Source: a virus
Length of the DNA: 26,541 nt
IMG/VR virus record: IMGVR_UViG_3300008116_000242
Span: 1-26,541 of that record
Strand: one strand, 5' to 3'
Below, piece by piece: positions 20,858 through 26,541 of the stretch. The position numbers and the translations under genes were made by a program. The notes beneath the pieces are model-generated. The model worked only from the letters and a program-made list of their open reading frames with translations, was not told the origin of the DNA and ran no database searches. How positions within the stretch are numbered: position 1 is the stretch's first letter; each line of letters opens with the position of its first letter.

Positions 20858-22555
20858 TTAAGCCTCACAGGATGTACAAGACAATATTGATCTAGCTAAC
20901 TTCTGTGATGGATTAGAGCTTCTCTGATAGTAGAAAGCTTTTATACCATTCTTCCATCCATGAATCAACAACTCATTCACATCTTTAGGTTTTGTGTTAG
21001 ACGGAATCATTAAGTTTAATGACTGTCCTTGATCAATATATTTTTGTCGCTGGATGGCTTGATTAACTATCTCTAGCTGAGATATCTCCTCGAATGTCTT
21101 AAATACATCTTTCTCTTCTTGGGGCAAGAATGACAAATGTTGCACAGACCCACCATTGACCAGAATGGACGACCATGTATCGTCCGTGTCTTGTCCAATC
21201 GATTTGAGTAACTTTTTCAGGTAAGGATTTTTATAAGTAAATTTACCTTTAGCTAGATCTTTTACAAAATAATTGCTACTGAGTGGTTCAATGCTTGGAG
21301 ACACTTGACCCAATATAAAACTAGAGCTTGTAGTGGGTGCTACCGCCAATGTTGTAGTATTGCGCCTAGACTCTTTTGAACCATTGTAAATGGGTGCTCT
21401 GCCGAAGATCTCGGCTAAATTCTGGGTAGCAGAGTCACACCTTGTCCTAATAATTTTCCATATCTCTGCGTTCTTAAGTTTTGCCTCCATGCTCTCGAAT
21501 GGAGTCAAATTTAATTGCAGGTATGAATGCCAACCAAGTACTCCTATCCCAAGTGCACGCTGATTAACTGCAAATGCATGTGCATGTTGCATAAATGTGT
21601 TGCCGTTGGTTTTTAGGATAAACTCTTGCATCACCGCATCAAGAAATACTACCAGTAATTCAATAGCGTCGGTTTGAACTAATTCATCCCATCTCTCAAG
21701 ATTTATCGATGAGAGATTACACACGAATGATTCGTTCATTGAGCTAGATAGCATTATCTCTGAACACAAGTTACTAGCATATATTTTATGCCCAGTTTCT
21801 GCATAGATATTTGGTGCATTATTATTTGCATTGTCTGAGAAGAAAATATATGGATAACCAGTTTCAAATCTCTTTTGAATTACTTTTCCCCATACCTTTC
21901 TTTTCTCTTTGTCTCCGTTTATCATCTGTTCCATCCAGGCGTCACTAACGCAAACACCAAAAGACATTTGCTGAATTTCATGTCCCTCGTCTCTAATTTG
22001 AAGGAACTCATTTATGTCTTTGTGGTCAATGGGGAGATAAGCAGCAAATGAACCACGCCGTACATTACCCTGGGAAACAACGTTCATCAGTTTATTGTAC
22101 AACTCCATAAAATGCACAGAACCCGTAGATTCTCCTCCAGAGGAGATAGAATCACCCCTGCCCCTAAGATCACCAAAGAAAGCAGAGGTACCTCCACCGT
22201 ACTTGGTCATCATACCTACTTCAGCAAGTTTATACATTATACCTTCCATACTATCCGGGATGAAGCTGCCGAAGCAGCTAATAGGTAATCCCCTCTCCCT
22301 ACCGAAGTTCGCCCAAATGGGCGAACTTAGTGAGTAAAAACCCCTATATAGATAGTCACTAAATTTTTCCTCAAAATTGTTTAACAAAGTTTTATCTACT
22401 TTGTCTTTGATTAATATTTTGTGATTTCTCAAGATCCCCGCAGCAGCCTTACATATATCATTTATGCGTTCCTCAGCGGATTCTCCTTCGATTAAATAAC
22501 CTCTTTCAAGGAATTTTCTAGAGTCTTTATTTAGCCAATAACAGTCTTTATTCAT
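20858..22555 (-). CDS. nrdA: Ribonucleoside-diphosphate reductase, large subunit (class I)
   Basis: This is the catalytic subunit that reduces ribonucleotides to deoxyribonucleotides. Visible key residues are Cys94 (Pro-Ile-Ser-Cys-Phe-Gly), the active-site Asn262-Leu-Cys264-Ser-Glu266, Cys279 (Val-Cys-Asn-Leu-Ser-Ser), the radical-transfer pair Tyr542-Tyr543 (Phe-Tyr-Tyr-Gln-Arg-Ser), and the C-terminal thiol shuttle Cys560-Thr-Ser-Cys563. At 565 residues it is far shorter than E. coli NrdA (761). The N-terminal ATP-cone is missing, and the protein starts directly with the ten-stranded-barrel lead-in (Tyr-Trp-Leu-Asn-Lys-Asp-Ser-Arg-Lys-Phe-Leu). Activity control by dATP through that cone is therefore probably absent. 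The gene follows nrdB and a 76-residue gene in the same direction. The leader is AT-only. Confidence 0.95.
   Translation of the reverse strand: MNKDCYWLNKDSRKFLERGYLIEGESAEERINDICKAAAGILRNHKILIKDKVDKTLLNNFEEKFSDYLYRGFYSLSSPIWANFGRERGLPISCFGSFIPDSMEGIMYKLAEVGMMTKYGGGTSAFFGDLRGRGDSISSGGESTGSVHFMELYNKLMNVVSQGNVRRGSFAAYLPIDHKDINEFLQIRDEGHEIQQMSFGVCVSDAWMEQMINGDKEKRKVWGKVIQKRFETGYPYIFFSDNANNNAPNIYAETGHKIYASNLCSEIMLSSSMNESFVCNLSSINLERWDELVQTDAIELLVVFLDAVMQEFILKTNGNTFMQHAHAFAVNQRALGIGVLGWHSYLQLNLTPFESMEAKLKNAEIWKIIRTRCDSATQNLAEIFGRAPIYNGSKESRRNTTTLAVAPTTSSSFILGQVSPSIEPLSSNYFVKDLAKGKFTYKNPYLKKLLKSIGQDTDDTWSSILVNGGSVQHLSFLPQEEKDVFKTFEEISQLEIVNQAIQRQKYIDQGQSLNLMIPSNTKPKDVNELLIHGWKNGIKAFYYQRSSNPSQKLARSILSCTSCEA
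22305..22328. repeat. Perfect 10-bp inverted repeat inside nrdA
   Basis: AAGTTCGCCC and GGGCGAACTT flank AAAT. It covers codons 76-84 of nrdA (the conserved Leu-Ser-Ser-Pro-Ile-Trp-Ala-Asn-Phe region), so coding constraint and palindrome coincide. It would fold as a stable hairpin in mRNA or act as a two-fold protein site. Confidence 0.7.
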
Positions 22556-22570
22556 TTTAATTTTTTGTAG

Positions 22571-22801
22571 TTAATACAGCATCTTTCTGCAAAGGAAAAG
22601 AGCTTTTTGTGTACCTGCTTCGTCGTTTTCGGTTTCACAAAACTCTCCATCCCAAATTAAATAGCACTGTTGTTTATTTTTTCTTATATTTATTTCCCTG
22701 ATTGATTCAAGCAAATCGTATGTAGCCTCATTTGCTTCAACTACTACAGGCAAATCAGGATCCTCTTTGGATAATTTGCTTATTAGATCTCTGACTGTCA
22801 T
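22571..22801 (-). CDS. Small phage protein between nrdB and nrdA
   Basis: The 76-residue protein begins Met-Thr-Val-Arg-Asp-Leu-Ile-Ser-Lys-Leu-Ser-Lys-Glu-Asp-Pro-Asp-Leu-Pro-Val-Val-Val. This 'M-T-V-x-E/D-L-I-x-x-L-x-x-x-D-P-D-x-x-V-V-V' opening recurs in many small phage and prophage proteins. The rest is beta-like with three cysteines (Gln-Cys-Tyr-Leu-Ile-Trp, Phe-Cys-Glu-Thr, Leu-Cys-Arg). Its role is unknown. The spacing (15 bases on each side) shows it belongs to the RNR operon. Confidence 0.7.
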   Translation of the reverse strand: MTVRDLISKLSKEDPDLPVVVEANEATYDLLESIREINIRKNKQQCYLIWDGEFCETENDEAGTQKALFLCRKMLY

Positions 22802-22816
22802 CTCGTGTTTGTTTGT

Positions 22817-23800
22817 TTAAAATAAATCATCCTCTGAGAATGATTGTGACTTTTTAGAATAGTCAACAGGCCTTGAATGAAAAAAGTCTGTCATGTTGTT
22901 TGCTAATAGCTGTTCGTCAAACCAAACAGTTGTAGAAATTTTTTCTTTATCTATTTCGAATACGGATTTTAAACCTATTTGATTCAAGGAATTATTAATC
23001 CTATTCTTAATAAATTCTTTTAATATGTCTGCAGACAAACCGTTTTCATTTATTCCATTAACCATCCAATCTATTATTTTTGACTCTGAAACAAAAGCTT
23101 CTTGAGCTTCTTCCAATATTTTATCCTCTAAGTCTTTGTCAAAAATTTCTGGATACTCTTTCTTTATAGTATTAATTATTTGTATGCCAACCAACGCATG
23201 AATATTTTCTTCATTTCTAGTGTACTTTACTTGCTGGTCTGTATCCTTCAACACATTTTTGAAGGTGGAAAACCAGTTTATTACATAAAACTGAGAGAAT
23301 AGTGAAACGTTTTCTACAAATAATGTAAATAATATAAGAGCATATAAATATTGTTTTTTACTATCTTTATAGAATCTATGTGTATACTTTTTCAAGTATT
23401 TAACTCTTCCCTGGATCCATTCCAGTTTTAGGTTCTCCTCAAATACATCTTCAAGGCCTAACACTGAAATAAGTCTTTCATAGGCATTATTATGTATAAC
23501 CTCTACATTAGCCATTACATATCCCAAATCAGATAGTGATGGGTGTGGTAAATTTTCACCGAGTTTCGCCCAAAATGTTTTTACAGCGACCTCTATTTGA
23601 CCTATTGCAGACAGGGTACGTATTACAATCTGTTTTTCTTGCTCGGTTAATTTTACAGCAAAATCTTGAACATCAGATTTAAAATTAAATTCTTTGTCTG
23701 TCCAAAACCCATTATGCATGGCTTCTATAAATTTATCTGTCCATGGGTAAAGATTCGGTTTTCTTGAAATTTGTTCATCAAATATCTTTAATTTATTCAT
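22817..23800 (-). CDS. nrdB: Ribonucleoside-diphosphate reductase, small subunit (class I)
   Basis: This is the ferritin-like subunit that holds the metal centre and radical for NrdA. Ligand candidates in the expected order are Glu70 (Gly-Gln-Ile-Glu-Val), Glu100 and His103 with the radical Tyr107 (Glu-Val-Ile-His-Asn-Asn-Ala-Tyr), Glu163 (Phe-Val-Glu-Asn-Val) and Glu198/His201 (Glu-Glu-Asn-Ile-His). The 327-residue length is usual for the family. The C-terminal end, Ser-Phe-Ser-Glu-Asp-Asp-Leu-Phe, is the acidic-aromatic tail by which NrdB docks to NrdA. The first ligand is Glu instead of the Asp of E. coli; this is normal for many phage and class Ib-like proteins. No glutaredoxin or thioredoxin gene is visible nearby. 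Confidence 0.95.
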   Translation of the reverse strand: MNKLKIFDEQISRKPNLYPWTDKFIEAMHNGFWTDKEFNFKSDVQDFAVKLTEQEKQIVIRTLSAIGQIEVAVKTFWAKLGENLPHPSLSDLGYVMANVEVIHNNAYERLISVLGLEDVFEENLKLEWIQGRVKYLKKYTHRFYKDSKKQYLYALILFTLFVENVSLFSQFYVINWFSTFKNVLKDTDQQVKYTRNEENIHALVGIQIINTIKKEYPEIFDKDLEDKILEEAQEAFVSESKIIDWMVNGINENGLSADILKEFIKNRINNSLNQIGLKSVFEIDKEKISTTVWFDEQLLANNMTDFFHSRPVDYSKKSQSFSEDDLF

Positions 23801-23821
23801 ATATCTATTGTTTATATTTAA

Positions 23822-24265
23822 TTAAATGTCGTCCAAAAGGACTCCCTTTATTGCTTTTCTTGCCAGTTCATCGCATTGTTCATTTTCTTCGTGTCCATTG
23901 TGTCCTTTAACCCATACAAAAGACAATTTATCAAATTGATCAATCAACTCAATAAATTGTCTCCAAAGTTCAGGGTTTTTAACTCCAGACAGTTTACGAT
24001 TTTTCCAATTTATTATCCAGCCTTGATTCACCGCATCTGTGATATATTTTGAGTCTGAGTACAATACAACTTCACTTTTTTTATGCTCAACTATAGAATT
24101 AAGGGCAGCTATTGCTGCCCTCAACTCCATTCGATTGTTTGTTGTGTTTTTGTATCCCTGACTTAATACATTTCTGGTGTTGTCTTCAAATTTTACTATA
24201 GCTGAATATCCACCTGGGCCTGGATTACCTGAACACGCTCCATCGGTGTATATGTTAATTTTCAA
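23822..24265 (-). CDS. rnhA: Ribonuclease HI
   Basis: RNase HI cuts RNA in RNA-DNA hybrids; in phages it removes primers. All catalytic positions are present: Asp8 (Tyr-Thr-Asp-Gly-Ala-Cys-Ser-Gly-Asn-Pro-Gly), Glu47 (Met-Glu-Leu-Arg-Ala), Asp71 (Tyr-Ser-Asp-Ser-Lys-Tyr), His122 (Val-Lys-Gly-His) and Asp132 (Glu-Gln-Cys-Asp-Glu-Leu-Ala). The length of 147 residues is nearly that of the E. coli enzyme. The start is TTG at 24265: the codon before it in this frame is TGA, and the first beta strand begins at residue 2, so no other start fits. It overlaps the SET-domain gene by 11 bases. Confidence 0.94.
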   Translation of the reverse strand: MKINIYTDGACSGNPGPGGYSAIVKFEDNTRNVLSQGYKNTTNNRMELRAAIAALNSIVEHKKSEVVLYSDSKYITDAVNQGWIINWKNRKLSGVKNPELWRQFIELIDQFDKLSFVWVKGHNGHEENEQCDELARKAIKGVLLDDI

Positions 24266-24782
24266 TCAAGTTTTCTTGGATTTCTTTAAATTCTTCTCCT
24301 TTTGCGGAGAAATATTCACGTTCCTTAAAGTAACTAGAACCATAAGAAACATATATTTCTTCTCCAGCTTTAATAGGTTTTATACATATTACATCTGCAT
24401 AGTCTTTGTCCCATTTAAAATTCCATTCAGTATTTGGTTCGTCTTGATGGTTATATATCATTCCATACCCTAATACCATATTCATATGAGACCCATGTAT
24501 AACGCATTGCTGGCATTCGCATCTATTTGTATATAGATATCTTTTTATTTGTGGGTCATGTTGATACCTGGATCTGTTAGCTAATTGAACGGCGTAGCAC
24601 CTTTCAATTAATTCTCCAGGCTCAATATCTTTTGTAGCAAAAACACCTATACCCATTTCTTTATTAAAGGAATAACCTAGTTTTATTTTTGTGGGTTGAA
24701 TAAATTCAACTCTAGGTCTTTCTTGCTGTATAGGAATTTCTATTGTTTGATTTGTTATGTTTTCCTGTTGTTTGTTTTCCAT
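24255..24782 (-). CDS. SET-domain protein (probable protein methyltransferase)
   Basis: SET proteins transfer a methyl group from S-adenosylmethionine, usually to lysine. Seen in this 175-residue protein are Gly-Ile-Gly-Val-Phe-Ala at 44-49 with Ile-Glu-Pro-Gly-Glu-Leu-Ile-Glu (the first SET motif), Tyr-Asn-His-Gln-Asp-Glu-Pro-Asn at 110-117 (the N-H-x(4)-N motif that binds SAM), and Ile-Lys-Ala-Gly-Glu-Glu-Ile-Tyr-Val-Ser-Tyr-Gly at 137-148 followed by Tyr-Phe. Between them is Cys-Glu-Cys-Gln-Gln-Cys (88-93), a small insert that could bind metal. Residues 1-25 are Gln/Asn-rich and disordered. The substrate is unknown. It overlaps rnhA and follows tRNA-Pro. Confidence 0.85.
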   Translation of the reverse strand: MENKQQENITNQTIEIPIQQERPRVEFIQPTKIKLGYSFNKEMGIGVFATKDIEPGELIERCYAVQLANRSRYQHDPQIKRYLYTNRCECQQCVIHGSHMNMVLGYGMIYNHQDEPNTEWNFKWDKDYADVICIKPIKAGEEIYVSYGSSYFKEREYFSAKGEEFKEIQENLIEN

Positions 24783-24799
24783 ATTATTATGAATTAATT

Positions 24800-24874
24800 T
24801 CGGAGTGGCGAGATTCGAACTCGCGACCTCCTGGTCCCAAACCAGGCGCTCTAGCCAGGCTAAGCTACACTCCG
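24800..24874 (-). tRNA. tRNA-Pro, anticodon TGG
   Basis: On the minus strand a seven-pair acceptor stem CGGAGTG/CACTCCG encloses a D arm, an anticodon stem CCTGG/CCAGG with loop TTTGGGA (anticodon TGG, reading CCA), and a T arm with GAGTTCGAATCTC. The discriminator base is A at 24800; CCA is not encoded. CCA and related Pro codons are common in the collagen-like fibres of this phage. Confidence 0.95.
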
Positions 24875-24883
24875 ATAAATTTT

Positions 24884-25498
24884 TTAAGCCTGGATAGCTA
24901 TTTTACTATCTCTTGCCTCTTCGCTTGAGGAATAATCGGTGCAAAACCAAATAGGAAGCGTCATTCTTATTCCGTTCTCAATTTTTGTTACACCATGCTC
25001 ACATCTATCATCTGAGTAAAAAAATACAGCTGACCCTGTTCTTGGATCAGATATATAATCATCCCCACGCTCAGTTTTTATAAAAGTTCTACCACCTTCA
25101 AAATCATCATTTAAATATGTGATACATGTAAATTTTCTAGACCTAAGAGGACTGTCATTTACGTATCCATTATCTTTATGTCTGTTTTGAGCCTTTCCCG
25201 TCCTCCATACAACCAAGTCTGTATAATCTATGAATACTATACTTTTAAATATAACCATCGCTAAGTTTTTAGCTAGATGTCTGTATTCATTTATTTTTGC
25301 CTTTAGCTCTAAATTTTTAATATCACGAAAATTACATACATCATTATCGTTCCATGGAACCCTATCGGATTGGCTTAAACTAGTTAGGTGGTCACCCTTT
25401 GATTCAATTAAAAGGTCACAGATTTCTTTGCATATATCCGGCCTTAGGACATTGTCATATCTAAAAATTTGATTGCTTCCAGTTTCTACTCTGTACAT
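24884..25498 (-). CDS. 2-oxoglutarate/Fe(II)-dependent oxygenase (prolyl 4-hydroxylase-like)
   Basis: Enzymes of this family hydroxylate proteins or small molecules using 2-oxoglutarate and O2. The Fe(II) triad is visible: His107 and Asp109 (Asn-Arg-His-Lys-Asp-Asn) and His168 (Cys-Glu-His-Gly-Val). The 2-oxoglutarate-binding Arg178 follows (Gly-Ile-Arg-Met-Thr-Leu). Between them are the usual Thr-Tyr-Leu-Asn-Asp-Asp-Phe-Glu-Gly-Gly-Arg-Thr-Phe and Gly-Ser-Ala-Val-Phe-Phe strands. The order and length (204 residues from the ATG at 25498) fit phage P4H-like proteins. A TTG at 25522 would add eight residues. The substrate is not evident; fibre prolines are one possibility. It lies 10 bases upstream of tRNA-Pro on the same strand. 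Confidence 0.88.
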   Translation of the reverse strand: MYRVETGSNQIFRYDNVLRPDICKEICDLLIESKGDHLTSLSQSDRVPWNDNDVCNFRDIKNLELKAKINEYRHLAKNLAMVIFKSIVFIDYTDLVVWRTGKAQNRHKDNGYVNDSPLRSRKFTCITYLNDDFEGGRTFIKTERGDDYISDPRTGSAVFFYSDDRCEHGVTKIENGIRMTLPIWFCTDYSSSEEARDSKIAIQA

Positions 25499-25622
25499 AA
25501 ATTGTTTGGTTAGATTATTCAATTAAAGGTCTATGTCAAAACATTTCTAGTGTTATTTTTTGTTTCTTTAAAATGTTGATTTGCAGTAAAAAATAAACGT
25601 CAAAGAGGTAAGATAAAAACTT

Positions 25623-25976
25623 TTATGTTAAAAATCTTCTAACTACTCTAATGTGACATGCATTATCTCCCCATTCATTGTTTTTTTCTTCTGGAATAGA
25701 TAAACAAGCTGTAAAAACGCACATGTCGTAATAACTAGGATTATTTTTATCTTTCATCCACAGTAGCTGCATCGGCTGCATCAATGGACGAAAATGATAA
25801 TAACCAAATGTTTGGCCTTTTGATATTGCTTTTTCTTTTCTATATCTTATTAAACTAATTGCGTACCTAATGGCGTCATGCTTTGATTTGTATACTCCAT
25901 AAACTAATTGCGGGTCAGGATTGCAGTATACTAAATATACGAATTCATTCCCCTTTTTCTTATTTTTTGTTTTCAT
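25623..25976 (-). CDS. Hypothetical protein
   Basis: The 117-residue protein opens with Lys/Asn-rich residues, then Glu-Phe-Val-Tyr-Leu-Val-Tyr, Val-Tyr-Gly-Val-Tyr-Lys-Ser-Lys-His-Asp-Ala-Ile-Arg-Tyr-Ala, and a Tyr/Arg-rich middle (Leu-Ile-Arg-Tyr-Arg-Lys-Glu-Lys-Ala). The beta-beta-helix opening with 'G-V-Y-x-S-x-x-D-A' resembles small phage proteins that modulate host enzymes, but I cannot name a family. It begins just after a terminator, so it may head the operon that continues into the oxygenase after a 124-base gap with no gene. Confidence 0.6.
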   Translation of the reverse strand: MKTKNKKKGNEFVYLVYCNPDPQLVYGVYKSKHDAIRYAISLIRYRKEKAISKGQTFGYYHFRPLMQPMQLLWMKDKNNPSYYDMCVFTACLSIPEEKNNEWGDNACHIRVVRRFLT

Positions 25977-25984
25977 AGTTAAAT

Positions 25985-26014
25985 AAAAAAGCCCTCATTT
26001 AATATGAGGGCTTT
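25985..26014 (-). terminator. Rho-independent terminator after the Pro/Thr-rich gene
   Basis: On the minus strand AAAGCCCTCAT pairs with ATGAGGGCTTT around a 5-base loop and runs into TTTTTTATTT. It lies 21 bases after the stop at 26036 and just before the ATG at 25976, so it separates two transcription units. Confidence 0.88.
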
Positions 26015-26035
26015 CGTAAAGTTTTGTTTTATTCG

Positions 26036-26541
26036 TTATCTTCTTTTGTTTTGCCAAGGCAATAAACTTGTTTGTCTTAATTGATCGCCCTTACCTAGTC
26101 TTCCACTGGCCGCGTTTTGCATTGTGTCTCCGATCCTACCAAAAACATTTGAAACAGTACCTAAAGGACCACCAAGCCTACTATTCTGCACAGTATTCGG
26201 TTTTATAACAGATGGTTTCAATACTGGATTAGGAGTTTGAGGCTTAAAATTAACATTCTTTAATGGTGTATTTGCTTTTGGTTTAGATTGAGACTTGACC
26301 ACTGCTTGTGGTTTTGCGACTGTTTGAGGAACTGTTGCAGGTGCTGCCTGCTGCGGCGTAACAGTCGTAGAGGGGGTATTGCTTATAGTAGGGGTGCTCT
26401 CTATTGTGGTCGTGGATGGCTGCACAGGCGCCGGAAGCGGGGACGGCAACGGGCTAGGAACCGGAGATGGGTATTCGTTGCTTACACTCCCAGAAGGTGT
26501 AGCAGCAGGAGTAGGAGCAGTAGGTGTAGATCCATTGTTAG
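26036..26541 (-). CDS. Pro/Thr/Ala-rich protein, cut by the right edge
   Basis: The frame is open to the window edge, so the start lies outside. The visible 167 residues begin with low-complexity Pro-Thr-Ala-Ser sequence (Ser-Pro-Val-Pro-Ser-Pro-Leu-Pro-Ser-Pro-Leu-Pro), then Ala-Lys-Pro-Gln-Ala-Val-Val-Lys-Ser-Gln-Ser-Lys-Pro. A basic end follows (Gly-Arg-Ile-Gly-Asp-Thr-Met-Gln-Asn-Ala, Gly-Lys-Gly-Asp-Gln-Leu-Arg-Gln, Asn-Lys-Arg-Arg). It looks like a flexible linker followed by a short amphipathic tail, as in scaffold-like or virion-associated proteins. No function can be assigned. A Leu codon (TTG) at 26449 could be misread as a start, but the same composition continues upstream. Confidence 0.7.
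   Translation of the reverse strand, partial: NNGSTPTAPTPAATPSGSVSNEYPSPVPSPLPSPLPAPVQPSTTTIESTPTISNTPSTTVTPQQAAPATVPQTVAKPQAVVKSQSKPKANTPLKNVNFKPQTPNPVLKPSVIKPNTVQNSRLGGPLGTVSNVFGRIGDTMQNAASGRLGKGDQLRQTSLLPWQNKRR

Noticed and set aside
25500-25560. TTGACA followed by TAATCT near the oxygenase start, as a possible sigma-70 promoter
   Set aside because: The -10 match is poor and would place the transcript start almost on the ATG. The -35 match alone is not enough.

Overview
The window is a stretch of a tailed-bacteriophage genome with every supported gene on the minus strand, so transcription runs from the right edge to the left edge. It is AT-rich, tightly packed (many ATGA, TAATG or short overlaps) and carries two tRNA genes, a viral nucleotide-metabolism cluster and a long tail-fibre/adhesin cassette. 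Most starts inspected lack a clear Shine-Dalgarno sequence and have A-rich leaders, a pattern known from Bacteroidota. That host assignment is an inference from leaders only and is weak. A large T4-like or otherwise lytic myovirus is plausible, but no capsid, tail-tube or polymerase gene is present to fix the lineage.

Right part (about 20.2-26.5 kb): a Pro/Thr-rich protein cut by the window edge, a terminator, a hypothetical protein, a 2-oxoglutarate/Fe(II) oxygenase, tRNA-Pro(TGG), a SET-domain protein, RNase HI, the class I ribonucleotide reductase pair (nrdB, a 76-residue protein, nrdA) and three small genes ending in a 33-residue zinc ribbon. This unit ends at a strong minus-strand terminator (20152-20189). 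RNR makes dNDPs, ThyX and a MazG-like pyrophosphohydrolase tune the nucleotide pool, and RNase H removes RNA primers.

Middle part (about 13.4-20.1 kb): after a 32-bp imperfect palindrome comes thyX with an unusual C-terminal extension. A dense run of small phage genes follows, including a YopX-like protein, a 31-residue single-pass membrane protein and a MazG-like enzyme. The run ends at a 14-bp hairpin, tRNA-Arg(TCT) and a 65-residue protein.

Left part (1 to about 13.4 kb): a small secreted-type protein and then at least eight fibre/adhesin genes assembled from shared parts. These parts are two families of N-terminal domains followed by poly-Gly linkers, collagen-like Gly-X-Y arms, a repeated 'GDxLLxTPTGW' module (seven copies), a duplicated C-terminal domain of about 290 residues, an autotransporter-type beta-strand repeat protein of higher GC, and a BspA-like (DUF285) leucine-rich domain at the left edge. 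The BspA-like gene is split over three reading frames; the first junction lies exactly on a canonical -1 slippery heptamer (A AAT TTA).

The points most worth a second look are the frame-shifted BspA adhesin, the modular fibre array with paralogous anchors and heads, the pairing of collagen-like fibres with a prolyl-hydroxylase-like oxygenase, and the phage SET-domain protein.
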